This document shows, piece after piece, positions 8,847 through 16,476 of a DNA stretch of 37,148 nucleotides. The position numbers and the translations under genes were made by a program. This DNA comes from an uncultured bacterium. GTDB taxonomy: Bacteria > Cyanobacteriota > Vampirovibrionia > Gastranaerophilales > Gastranaerophilaceae. Location of the stretch: NCBI GenBank assembly GCA_903885635.1, contig CAISJE010000180.1:1-37148 (forward strand), in the 5' to 3' direction. Position 1 is the first letter of the stretch. Each line of letters starts with the position of its first letter. The notes below the pieces were generated by a model. It worked only from the letters and a program-made list of their open reading frames with translations. It did not search any database and was not told the origin of the DNA.

Positions 8847-8860
8847 CACTGAGTTTTTAC

Positions 8861-8889
8861 TTGATTTATAATTATGTTTGTATTAATAT
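8861..8889 (+). promoter_or_regulatory. Candidate promoter of rpsU
   Basis: TTGATT (8861-8866), a 17-bp spacer and TAATAT (8884-8889) resemble a housekeeping sigma promoter, placed about 45 bases before the rpsU start. Confidence 0.45.
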
Positions 8890-8935
8890 AGCTTTAGCTA
8901 GTAGAAATGTGAATATTTAAGGTGGTGAAAAACTA

Positions 8936-9109
8936 ATGCCGGAAATCAAAGTAGGTGAAAACGAAAGTATTGAAAGTGCTCTTCGTAGATTTAAGAAAAA
9001 AATTCAAAAAGCTGGGATTTTATCTGAAATTAAAAGACGCGAACGTTACGAAAAACCAAGCATAAAAAGAAAACGTAAATCCGAAACTGCTCGTAAAAGA
9101 AAAGTTTAA
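8936..9109 (+). CDS. rpsU: 30S ribosomal protein S21
   Basis: A 57-residue basic protein starting [19 protein letters not shown], with the S21 core [24 protein letters not shown] and a Lys/Arg-rich tail ending RKRKV. S21 binds the 30S subunit near the anti-Shine-Dalgarno region and helps initiation. Length and composition are normal for the family. A strong GGTGG sits about 10 bases before the ATG, a candidate promoter at 8861-8889, and a clear intrinsic terminator at 9121-9153, so it is probably a stand-alone transcript. Confidence 0.95.
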   Translation: MPEIKVGENESIESALRRFKKKIQKAGILSEIKRRERYEKPSIKRKRKSETARKRKV

Positions 9110-9120
9110 TAAAAATTTAA

Positions 9121-9153
9121 AAAGAGCCTTGAAGAAATTCAGGGCTCTTTTTT
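9121..9153 (+). terminator. Intrinsic terminator after rpsU
   Basis: AAAGAGCC(C/T)TGAA and its complement TTCAGGGCTCTTT form a 13-bp stem with one G-U pair and a short loop, followed by a T run. It ends 17 bases before the hisH start codon, so it separates the two genes. Confidence 0.9.
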
Positions 9154-9158
9154 CATGC

Positions 9159-9164
9159 TAAAAT
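9159..9164 (+). promoter_or_regulatory. -10-like hexamer 6 nt before hisH (leaderless candidate)
   Basis: TAAAAT sits exactly six bases before the hisH ATG, directly after the rpsU terminator, and no Shine-Dalgarno is present in this short gap. The same geometry occurs at yidD and radA. The -35 region is poor, so confidence is limited. Confidence 0.35.
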
Positions 9165-9170
9165 AAATTC

Positions 9171-9755
9171 ATGATTACAATAATTGATTATGAAGCTGGA
9201 AATTTAAAAAGCATTTGCAACATGTTGGAATTTTTGGGTGAAAAATATCATATTTCATCGGCACCAACAGAAATTGAAAAAGCCGAACAAATAATTTTCC
9301 CAGGGCAGGGGCATTTTTCTCAAGCAATGAAAAATCTTGAAAATAAAAATCTTATCCTCCCTATAAAAAATGCTATAGAAAATAACGCGAAATTTTTAGG
9401 TATTTGCTTAGGCTTGCAAGTACTGTTTGAAAAGAGCGAAGAAGCGCCGGATATAAAAGGTTTGGGCATAATTAAAGGTGAAGTGAAAAAATTTACTAAA
9501 GGGAAAATACCTCAAATAGGTTGGAATAAAATTAATACAACCCAAAATAATTCGTTTCTTGAAGATAATTATTTTTACTTTGTAAACTCATACTACGTAG
9601 TACCTGAAAACAAAAACGTAATTTCCTCAACATGTAACTACAACATTGAATTTGCATCTTCCATTGAATATAAAAACTTGGTGGCACTACAATTTCACCC
9701 TGAAAAAAGCTCCGATGCGGGAATAAATTTTTTCAAAAAATGGGTTAATGGGTAA
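9171..9755 (+). CDS. hisH: Imidazole glycerol phosphate synthase, glutaminase subunit
   Basis: HisH hydrolyses glutamine and channels ammonia to HisF, which forms imidazole-glycerol phosphate and AICAR in histidine synthesis. The 194-residue protein has the class I amidotransferase fold: MITIIDYEAGNLKS, the oxyanion PGQGHF, the nucleophile elbow GICLGLQVLFE with Cys79, the family segment IPQIGWNKI, YFVNSYYV, and the catalytic pair His176/Glu178 in QFHPEKS. No other his gene is adjacent, so hisF must lie elsewhere or be regulated separately. It has no Shine-Dalgarno and may be leaderless. It is convergent with a small minus-strand gene. Confidence 0.93.
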   Translation: MITIIDYEAGNLKSICNMLEFLGEKYHISSAPTEIEKAEQIIFPGQGHFSQAMKNLENKNLILPIKNAIENNAKFLGICLGLQVLFEKSEEAPDIKGLGIIKGEVKKFTKGKIPQIGWNKINTTQNNSFLEDNYFYFVNSYYVVPENKNVISSTCNYNIEFASSIEYKNLVALQFHPEKSSDAGINFFKKWVNG

Positions 9756-9775
9756 AGTTTCCTTACGTTTATTCG

Positions 9776-9949
9776 TTAAACTATATTTGGATTACTTTTT
9801 TTTAAGTTTAAAGTGTTGAGCTTTAAACCTTTTGTCGCATAAATTTTGTTCGCCAAATCTGTTATGTCGTAATCAATTGACATAAATTCACATAAATCCG
9901 TATTCTTCACTTCTTCTGTCTTAGGCGTTAAAAATTTGATATTTTTCAT
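9776..9949 (-). CDS. Small hypothetical protein
   Basis: A possible 57-residue protein beginning MKNIKFLTPKTEEVKN. I chose this start because GAGGG lies eight bases upstream; an earlier in-frame ATG has no such site. The product is soluble-looking and mixed in charge, with no signal peptide, membrane helix or motif I recognise. It is convergent with hisH. The coding assignment rests only on the intact reading frame and the ribosome site, so it could be spurious. Confidence 0.4.
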   Translation of the reverse strand: MKNIKFLTPKTEEVKNTDLCEFMSIDYDITDLANKIYATKGLKLNTLNLKKSNPNIV

Positions 9950-10084
9950 AATTTTTCCCTCTGTCTCATGTTGATTTAAGCACAAATAAAAGCAAATAAT
10001 TAACTTTTTTCTAACAACTATTAAAATTTATTAACAATTTAATGATTTTGAATTAAAAGTCATTAAAAAGATTTTAACGCCATT

Positions 10085-10139
10085 GAGGATGCGGAAAACT
10101 TCAAAAAATGACAATTTTTTGCAATTTTTCCGCAAACTC
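10085..10139. mobile_element. Miniature inverted-repeat element, copy 1 (55 bp)
   Basis: Begins GAGGATGCGGAAAA and ends TTTTTCCGCAAACTC, which are imperfect terminal inverted repeats. It is flanked by a 3-bp direct repeat ATT (10082-10084 and 10140-10142). The interior (AAAAAATGACA, then TTTTTTG) matches the left part of the copy at 17157. It lies in the 318-bp gap 9950-10267, which otherwise holds only AT-rich sequence leading to fliE and a lone TTGACA at 10198-10203 without a matching -10. Confidence 0.75.
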
Positions 10140-10267
10140 ATTACATAATATAAATGATTTTAGTCTTAAGTCCTAAGCCATACATATGATTTTTGACAAA
10201 AAAACTGAATTTGCAAAAGAAATAGTTCGTAACAAGACATAAGTATCAGAAAGTAGCAGGTAAAGAA

Positions 10268-10621
10268 ATGACAAATGGTTTTTACACCCCAAAAATAAAC
10301 TTAAGCGGGCATGTGCAAAACGGTGAAGCCGGTATGAAACTTGGCTCTATGCCATCTATTGCATCTCCAAAACTTGATCAGATAAGCGAAGTTTCATCAA
10401 CAAGCTTCAAGGGAGTTATGTCGGGGCTTGTTCAAAACTTAAATCAGAGTTTAAGTGCACCTGACCAGCTTTTAAGTGCTTCTATGTCCGAGAATAGTGA
10501 TGTTGATATTCATGATGTTATGACTGCAATGGCTAAAGCTGAGATAAGTGTCAATGTTGCAACGCAAATTACGTCAAAAGTCATTCAAGCGTATGACAAA
10601 ATTATGCAAATATCAGTGTAA
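10268..10621 (+). CDS. fliE: Flagellar hook-basal body protein FliE
   Basis: FliE connects the MS ring to the proximal rod and is among the first substrates of the flagellar export gate. The 117-residue protein ends in the conserved FliE helix: DVDIHDVMTAMAKAEISVNV followed by QITSKVIQAYDKIMQISV, matching the family pattern of HDVM.AM.KAE and KV..AY..IM. The N-terminal half is low in conservation, as usual. It is the first gene of a plus-strand flagellar cluster with fliF next. An AGGT sits before the ATG. Rod genes flgB and flgC, often just upstream of fliE, are not in this window. Confidence 0.9.
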   Translation: MTNGFYTPKINLSGHVQNGEAGMKLGSMPSIASPKLDQISEVSSTSFKGVMSGLVQNLNQSLSAPDQLLSASMSENSDVDIHDVMTAMAKAEISVNVATQITSKVIQAYDKIMQISV

Positions 10622-10667
10622 ACTTAATAATATATACATATTGGTAAAAAAATTGTATAATATTATA

Positions 10668-10767
10668 GGGTAAGAAAAAAGGGTAAGGGGTAAGAAGAAA
10701 GCGAAATATGGAACTCGATAAAGCCTTTCAGTCCCACAATCCTTCAACCCTTCAAGCTTTAAACCAA
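10668..10767. repeat. Degenerate 7-8 bp tandem-repeat spacer between fliE and fliF
   Basis: GGTAAGAAAAAAGGGTAAGG and GGTAAGAAG units, followed by CCTTCAACCCTTCAAG, give a degenerate short-period tandem texture like the GGTAAAC tracts elsewhere in the window. No coding potential is seen. Confidence 0.4.
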
Positions 10768-10785
10768 AAGGCAGGGATGTAAATA

Positions 10786-12423
10786 ATGGATTTTCAAAAA
10801 CTACTAGAAAACAAACCTTTATTGTACACGATTATAGGAGCGATAATTGTGATACTTGCACTTAGTATAACTGTGGGCGTTGTTTCATCGTCTAAGGGCA
10901 CAACAAAGGAAGGCGTTATCAAAGAAAAAGTGATTAAAGAACCTTTGGATTTATTGACTACGGATAATTTAGGTAAAGCCATCGAAATTCAGGCGCTTTT
11001 GGCTCGAGAAGGGATTAATGCGGATAGAAAAATAGATGGTACAAAATCAACCATTTATTTAAAAGAATATACTCAATCTCAGAGGGATAGGTCGCTTTTG
11101 GCAATAGTAAAAAGTGGGCTTATGGACCAAAATGTTGGGCTAGAAATTTTTGACAAAGGTGATTTTACTTCAACAAAAGAAGATAAAAGAATTAGACTTG
11201 CAAGAGCAATAAATGGAGAACTTGCAAGACTTATCAGGAAAATTCCTCCGATAGAAAATGCATCGGTGTTTATTTCTATTCCGGAACAAACAATGTTTAC
11301 ATCAATGCAAAAACCCATAACAGCAACAGTTCAGGTAACAATTCCCAGCGGGGATAAGCTTGATCAATTAAAAATCAAAGCCATTACAAACCTGCTTTTA
11401 GGCAGTGTAACAGGTATTGCTACTGAGAATATTTCAATTACGGACACAAACGGAAATGTTTATTCCAGCATTATCAATGACGAAGATGATATGGCTAATA
11501 GAGCGGAAGAAAATGATAAATACATGCAACAAAAAGTAAATGCTCAATTAGACAGATTACTTGGAAAAGGCAACTATGTGGCAACAGTCAGTACATTCTT
11601 ACGTCAATCACCCATTGAAACAACAAGTATAAATTATGACCCTAACAAAAAAACCTCCGTAAGCGAACAAACATTTACTGAAGGCTTGGGAGATAAAAGT
11701 CAGGATTCTGATAACGGCGGTGCCGTAAGTGTTTATATGCCTCCCGGATTATCACAAACAGGTAAGGCAAATTCCTCCCAAAATAGAAATTATGCACGCT
11801 CTGCAAGAGAAACCCAATATGGAGTTTCAAAAACTCAGATTAGTGAATATACGAAAGCAGGAGTTATAGAAGAAGTTTCAGTCGCGGTCACCTTGGAAAA
11901 GAGTGCCTTGCCTTCTGATACGACATTGAAAGAATTAAAAGATTTAATTGCAGGGGCAGCAGGTCCTAAAGTTAATGCAAATAACATTACGATTGCGCTT
12001 TCAGATTCAATTGATCCTTATTTAGCCGCCGATAGAGTTGCCAATTTGCCAAAGCCTGATGAAACAGGAAATCCTTGGTGGCTTGCAATTGCGGCAATTG
12101 TTATAGGGCTTGTTGGAGGTTTAAAATATATTTCCGCAAAAGTAAAAGCTTCTCAAGACAGACAAAGAGAAGAATTGATACAATTGCAAGAAAAAACTCA
12201 CGATCAAGAACTTCAACTTCGAGATGTCCATTTGAAAGCTGCGGAATTAACCGAAAAACAATCTAAAATGGCTCAGGGATTCATTGAACAGCAAAAGAGA
12301 GAGGTTGTATCACCGTATGCAAGCGATCTTGATAATACACTTAGAGATTTAACCTCAGATTTGGAAGGCTTGGATGAAGAAGATGCAGGGGAAAAAATTA
12401 AGAATTGGATAGAAAAAGGTTAA
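10786..12423 (+). CDS. fliF: Flagellar MS-ring protein FliF
   Basis: FliF builds the inner-membrane MS ring that houses the flagellar export gate. The 545-residue protein has the expected order: membrane helix 1 at about 15-35, ring-building YscJ-like domains at about 45-220 (EIQALLAREGINADRKIDG, RAINGELARLIRKIPPIENA, SVFISIPE), a second periplasmic region, membrane helix 2 at about 428-448 (WWLAIAAIVIGLVGG), then a coiled coil and an acidic C-terminus. The extreme end, GEKIKNWIEKG, matches the conserved C-terminal helix that binds FliG. AGGGATG precedes the start. Retention of that tail matters, because the next gene is an unusual FliG candidate. Confidence 0.95.
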   Translation: MDFQKLLENKPLLYTIIGAIIVILALSITVGVVSSSKGTTKEGVIKEKVIKEPLDLLTTDNLGKAIEIQALLAREGINADRKIDGTKSTIYLKEYTQSQRDRSLLAIVKSGLMDQNVGLEIFDKGDFTSTKEDKRIRLARAINGELARLIRKIPPIENASVFISIPEQTMFTSMQKPITATVQVTIPSGDKLDQLKIKAITNLLLGSVTGIATENISITDTNGNVYSSIINDEDDMANRAEENDKYMQQKVNAQLDRLLGKGNYVATVSTFLRQSPIETTSINYDPNKKTSVSEQTFTEGLGDKSQDSDNGGAVSVYMPPGLSQTGKANSSQNRNYARSARETQYGVSKTQISEYTKAGVIEEVSVAVTLEKSALPSDTTLKELKDLIAGAAGPKVNANNITIALSDSIDPYLAADRVANLPKPDETGNPWWLAIAAIVIGLVGGLKYISAKVKASQDRQREELIQLQEKTHDQELQLRDVHLKAAELTEKQSKMAQGFIEQQKREVVSPYASDLDNTLRDLTSDLEGLDEEDAGEKIKNWIEKG

Positions 12424-12433
12424 CAAAGTGAGA

Positions 12434-12499
12434 AGTGAGAGGAATATTTTTGTAACCACTCACCTCTCACTAAAACAAAAAGGCGAGAGGTTACAAAAA
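12434..12499 (+). promoter_or_regulatory. Alternative hairpins in the fliF-fliG-position spacer
   Basis: AGTGAGAGG (12434-12442) is a perfect complement of CCTCTCACT (12463-12471). The latter's CCTCTC is also complementary to GAGAGG (12485-12490), the likely ribosome site of the next gene. TTTTTGTAACC (12447-12457) is a perfect complement of GGTTACAAAAA (12489-12499). The pairings are mutually competing, so the spacer could act as a translational switch; function is inferred. Confidence 0.35.
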
Positions 12500-12504
12500 C
12501 AATT

Positions 12505-13476
12505 ATGGCAATAGAGGGTTTTGATTATCAAGGATTTGCGCAGGAACTCGCTTCGCAAGCGGGCGATCTTCTTCCTGCGGATTTTCAGGAGTTTCAAAAA
12601 ACTTATGTAATAAATACTATCAAAAATTTCGCTACTCTTTGCGGAGAAGCAATATATAACGATGAAACCGCTAATTTTAATGTCGATCAGGGAATGCTTA
12701 TAACTCAAATTATTGCAGAATGGTCGTTCCATAAATCGGTTGATTTAATAAAAGCAGGCATCATTCCTGATTATTGGGATAGCGTCATGCAAAAAATTGC
12801 ATTCACTATCTTTGAAATTGGTAAACAAACTATTACAAAGGGATTGCCGCAGGATGAAATACTTCAAATTGTTGAACATCATGTCAAAAAAGCTTATCAA
12901 GCTGCACTTGAAGAATTACAAGAACGTAAAGCCATAGATTCAGAAGTATTTGAAAAAGCAACACATCAATCGAATATCGATGATATGATGGAACAATTAC
13001 AAAAACAAAAAGCAGAACTTAATGCTAATACAGAATCTCAAGTTCAAGAAAAAGGTCATCAATCAAGTTCCAAAATCCTAAAGCTGGCTTCAGTTGCACT
13101 GATATTGAAACAAATTTCTCAGGATAAGGTTCAGACAATTTTAAATAAATTTGATACGCACGATGCTCAAACAGTTATTCAATATATGCAAATGCCCGAT
13201 TTGGAGAAAAAATTAGATAAAGACATAACCATGCGATGTCTAAAGGAAATAAAAATTAGTTTACCTGAGCCAAAATATATCAGCGCAGATAAAATTCTTT
13301 TGAGAATGAAGAAAGTTTTTGAAAAGTTGCCTAAAGATAATATAGAAAGAATAATCACCAAAGAACGCCCTAATGTAAAAGCATTTATTGAAAAAGCGTA
13401 TATTGGGGAATGTTCTCCAATGCCTTCTAAAGTTGCAAGTATAATCGCACAACATTTGGAGGAAAACGTTTTATGA
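12505..13476 (+). CDS. Divergent protein at the fliG position
   Basis: A 323-residue, mostly helical, soluble protein between fliF and fliH, the usual site of fliG, with a FliG-like total length. The N-terminal ~150 residues (MAIEGFDYQGFAQELA; QMLI-type helices to about HHVKKAYQAALEEL) do not resemble FliG. After a charged linker, residues about 190-323 (KILKLASVALILKQISQDKV, TILNKFDTHDAQTVIQYM) recall the helical FliG N-terminal/middle repeats. I find neither the EHPQ motif nor the charged C-terminal torque helix. It overlaps fliH by 4 bp. It may be a remodelled FliG or a FliF adaptor; if the latter, a true fliG should exist elsewhere. Confidence 0.6.
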   Translation: MAIEGFDYQGFAQELASQAGDLLPADFQEFQKTYVINTIKNFATLCGEAIYNDETANFNVDQGMLITQIIAEWSFHKSVDLIKAGIIPDYWDSVMQKIAFTIFEIGKQTITKGLPQDEILQIVEHHVKKAYQAALEELQERKAIDSEVFEKATHQSNIDDMMEQLQKQKAELNANTESQVQEKGHQSSSKILKLASVALILKQISQDKVQTILNKFDTHDAQTVIQYMQMPDLEKKLDKDITMRCLKEIKISLPEPKYISADKILLRMKKVFEKLPKDNIERIITKERPNVKAFIEKAYIGECSPMPSKVASIIAQHLEENVL

Positions 13477-14162
13477 TTATTAAAAAAAGAAGTGAATTAA
13501 TAAGCAAAAAAGTTGACAAGGAGCGCTCGACAACAGAAATTAAAATGGAAGATGCAAAGATTGATTTATTTGATTTAGATAATATAGATTTTGCTCAAAG
13601 ACAAGAAAGAAGAAGAGGAGACCGCCGTCGCGGTTACAGAAGAATTGATGATAGAAATTTAATTTCAAGAGCGCAGGAAGAAGCTGGAACAATAAAAAAT
13701 GCTGCGGCAAAAGAGGGTTACAACGAGGGGCTTGAAAAAGCTAAACATGATATTCAGCAACTCACAAGCGCTTTGGGAGATTTCTTGAAAGCAAAACAGG
13801 AGGTTTTTGAATATATAGCTCCTGATATTTTGGAGATAAGTATTGATATTGCTAAAAAAATTGTAAAACATGAAATAGAGCAAGATCCTCAAATAATTTT
13901 AGCAACAATTTTGGACGTTTTAAAAACAATTTCCAGAGATGAAGCAAGGATTAGTATAAAAGTAAATCCCGCTGAAGTGGCTATAGTAAAAACGAATGTT
14001 GCCGAAATAAGCTCATCAATAGGGCTTGAAGCAAGAATAAATGTTATTGCTGATGATACAATAGAAATAGGAAGTTGCATTGTTCAAGCAAGTAACGGAA
14101 TAGTAGATGCAACGGTAAATACTCAACTGGAAATAATTAAGGAAGCTTTTAAAGGAATTTAA
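13473..14162 (+). CDS. fliH: Flagellar assembly protein FliH
   Basis: FliH is the stator-like regulator of the export ATPase FliI and delivers it to the export gate. The 229-residue protein has an Arg-rich N-terminus (RQERRRGDRRRGYRR), a coiled coil at about 68-115 with AAKEGYNEGLEKAK, and a C-terminal FliH/HrpE domain containing IDIAKKIVKHEIEQDP, ISIKVNPAEVAIVK and the DDTIEIGSCIVQASNGIVDA segment typical of the family. The ATG overlaps the preceding stop (ATGA). fliI does not follow; flhA does, so the ATPase must be encoded elsewhere. Confidence 0.88.
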   Translation: MIIKKRSELISKKVDKERSTTEIKMEDAKIDLFDLDNIDFAQRQERRRGDRRRGYRRIDDRNLISRAQEEAGTIKNAAAKEGYNEGLEKAKHDIQQLTSALGDFLKAKQEVFEYIAPDILEISIDIAKKIVKHEIEQDPQIILATILDVLKTISRDEARISIKVNPAEVAIVKTNVAEISSSIGLEARINVIADDTIEIGSCIVQASNGIVDATVNTQLEIIKEAFKGI

Positions 14163-14166
14163 GCAA

Positions 14167-16263
14167 ATGGCTCAATCAAACAACGGAAATCCGATAAGTG
14201 AAATATTTTTAGCAGTCTTCGTATTGATGCTAATCCTAATTTTGCTGATTGAAATGCCTGAGTGGATTATAAACTTTTCGATAAGCTTAAATATAACATT
14301 AGGAATTGTTTTGCTGATGATTTCTTTGTACGTTCAAAAACCTCTTGAATTGGCATCTTTTCCTTCAATAATTCTTTTAGGTACGATGTTTCGACTTGTT
14401 TTAAGTATCGCAGTAACCCGTTTGATTTTGTCAAAAGGTGATGCCGGAGCTGTAATTCATGCGTTCGGGAACTTCGTAACGGGGGGGAATTTAATCGTTG
14501 GTGGTGTAATCTTCTTAATTATCACCGTAGTCCAGTTTATGGTAATTACCAAGGGTGCCGAGCGTATCGCGGAAGTTGCCGCAAGATTTGCATTGGACGC
14601 TATGCCGGGGAAACAAATGACAATCGATGCCGATTTTAATGCAGGATTGATTTCGCCTGAAGAAGCAGTCAGGAAAAGAGAAGACTTACAAAGAGAATCA
14701 AATCTTTTCGGTTCAATGGATGGTGCGATGAAGTTTGTAAAGGGAGATACGATTGCAGGTATCATAATTGTTATAATAAACATTATCGGGGGCTTATGCA
14801 TAGGGATGTTAATGAACGGTATGCCTGTCGCAGATGCCGTTTCAAAATATACACTCTTAACTATCGGGGATGGTTTGGCGTCACAAGTTCCGTCTTTATT
14901 AATGGCAATTGCGGCGGGTATCTTGATGACACGTTCTTCTGCGGCAACTTCATCATTAGGTGCGGATTTGACAAACCAGATTATGAGCAAACCTTACAGT
15001 TTATTTTTTGCCGGCGCCTTTTTGTTTTTCATCGCAGCAACAAGTTCTTTTACGGGACTGCCTTGGGGGCCATTTTTATTCTTCGCAGTTATTATAATTG
15101 TTGCGGGATTTTCAGTTCTTGTTAATGTAGATGTTCAATCTCAGTTGGGACAATTGGAAAACGTTCGTCAAAACATGCAGGATTTGGTTAACCCAAATAG
15201 AATGTATGAACGGTTAGGCGTAGATGTTTTGAGTTTGCAAGTCGGAGCTGGTTTGCTTGTTATTGCAGACCCTGACCAAGAAGGACAATTGCTTGCCAAA
15301 ATTGCGGCTCTGAGACAGAGAACAACAGACGAATTAGGTTATATAATACCAAACATAAGAATTATGGATTCTTCAGCTCTCGAATCTGAAGAATATCTGA
15401 TTTCAGTACGTGGCAATACTGTTGCAACAGGTTTTGTTTATCCTAAACGATATATGGTTATAGCCGATCAATGGGATGCGATTAGAAAAACAGTTCCTGA
15501 AGATGCGATAGTCGGAGTTGACCCTACGTACCAAACTCAAGCATACTGGATTAATGCAGAAGATGCAAAGCAATCACAAGGTGTAATGGCGGTTGATGCG
15601 ACAGATGTTATAATTACACACCTGCAAGAATGTGTGAGAAAACACGTTGACGAGGTCATGACAAAAACCGATGTCTTAAAACTCATGGAATTGGTGCGTT
15701 CTCAAGACCCTACGCTTGTCAACGATTTGGTGCCTGTAATAATTTCGACAAGTGATTTAAGAAAGATCTTTGTTAACTTAATCCGAGAACGAGTTTCGAT
15801 TAAGGACATAATATTTATATTTGAAAGACTTTGCGATTACGCTAGGTTCTCAAAAGAGCCTGATATTTTATCAGAAAGACTAAGAGCCGCATTAGGTCGT
15901 CCGATTTGTCTTTCAAACGTTTTGGGAGACAAAATTCTCTACGCTTTAACCCTTTCTCCTGATTGGGAAAAAGTTCTTGATGACAGTTGCCAAAGAACAG
16001 AATTGGGAACGATGTTTTTATTGAATCCAATGCAGGTTCAGGAGCTTATTGAAACTACTGCAAATACGCTGATGAGAGCACACCAGAATGTCGGGAAGCA
16101 ACCTGTAATCTTGTGTTCGCCACGTATAAGACTTCCTTTGTATCAGCTACTTGAACGACACATCCCAACGATTGTGGTAATCTCTTATTCTGAATTGATT
16201 ACGGATATTAAGGTTGAGGCGGTTGATACGATTGGGGAAAATTACACGAGCAGCTATGCGTAG
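14167..16263 (+). CDS. flhA: Flagellar export gate protein FlhA
   Basis: FlhA is the large integral-membrane subunit of the flagellar type III export gate. The 698-residue protein has about eight hydrophobic helices in residues 15-330. The FHIPEP-family signatures ASFPSIILLGTMFRLVLSIA and RIAEVAARFALDAMPGKQM are visible, with LISPEEAVRKREDLQRES in the conserved cytosolic loop. The cytosolic C-terminal domain covers about 350-690 (RIMDSSALESEEYLISVRG, DQWDAIRKTVPEDAIVGVDP, LVNDLVPVIIS). It starts 4 bases after fliH, completing a fliE-fliF-(fliG position)-fliH-flhA run. A G7 run at 14481-14487 encodes TGGN. The gene is followed immediately by repeats. Confidence 0.96.
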   Translation: MAQSNNGNPISEIFLAVFVLMLILILLIEMPEWIINFSISLNITLGIVLLMISLYVQKPLELASFPSIILLGTMFRLVLSIAVTRLILSKGDAGAVIHAFGNFVTGGNLIVGGVIFLIITVVQFMVITKGAERIAEVAARFALDAMPGKQMTIDADFNAGLISPEEAVRKREDLQRESNLFGSMDGAMKFVKGDTIAGIIIVIINIIGGLCIGMLMNGMPVADAVSKYTLLTIGDGLASQVPSLLMAIAAGILMTRSSAATSSLGADLTNQIMSKPYSLFFAGAFLFFIAATSSFTGLPWGPFLFFAVIIIVAGFSVLVNVDVQSQLGQLENVRQNMQDLVNPNRMYERLGVDVLSLQVGAGLLVIADPDQEGQLLAKIAALRQRTTDELGYIIPNIRIMDSSALESEEYLISVRGNTVATGFVYPKRYMVIADQWDAIRKTVPEDAIVGVDPTYQTQAYWINAEDAKQSQGVMAVDATDVIITHLQECVRKHVDEVMTKTDVLKLMELVRSQDPTLVNDLVPVIISTSDLRKIFVNLIRERVSIKDIIFIFERLCDYARFSKEPDILSERLRAALGRPICLSNVLGDKILYALTLSPDWEKVLDDSCQRTELGTMFLLNPMQVQELIETTANTLMRAHQNVGKQPVILCSPRIRLPLYQLLERHIPTIVVISYSELITDIKVEAVDTIGENYTSSYA

Positions 16264-16267
16264 GCGG

Positions 16268-16331
16268 AGTAAACGGTAAACGGCAGCAACAAGCCCAAAA
16301 GCGTTCAGTAGGTCGGGCATTCCTGCCCGAC
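16268..16331. repeat. Mosaic repeat: heptamer pair plus GTAG hairpin
   Basis: Right after flhA come two GTAAACG heptamers, then GGCAGCAACAAGCCCAA, AAGCGTTCA, and a hairpin starting GTAG with stem GGTCGGGC/GCCCGAC (16308-16331). The pieces match the element at 22379-22533 in the same orientation but lack its first hairpin. Confidence 0.75.
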
Positions 16332-16355
16332 AACAAAAAATCAAAAAAGAGTAAA

Positions 16356-16476
16356 GTAGGGTGCGGATTTAACCGCACCGACATAATTTTGCTATTCTGA
16401 GGATTTAAATTATCGTGATAATCAAGTTATGGTAATAATAATCAAAAATGGTGGTGCGGATTTAACCGCACCCTAC
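16356..16476. repeat. Inverted pair of REP hairpins (BIME-like)
   Basis: Two near-identical hairpins in opposite orientation: 16356-16379 (GTAG, then stem GGTGCGG/CCGCACC around ATTTAA) and 16453-16476 (the same stem then CTAC). Between them is a further small hairpin, ATTATC-GT-GATAAT. A GTAG head and paired inverted copies are the layout of REP/BIME elements mobilised by RAYT transposases. The outer end of the second unit supplies the stop codon of the minus-strand gene at 16473. Confidence 0.75.

Noticed and set aside
10193-10267. sigma-54 promoter ahead of fliE
   Set aside because: A TTTGCA is present but there is no GG at the required distance; I could not support a -24/-12 element.
14457-14990. 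Minus-strand 177-codon frame inside flhA
   Set aside because: Antisense to the conserved FlhA membrane domain; no start signal and Ile/Pro/Ala-rich shadow composition.
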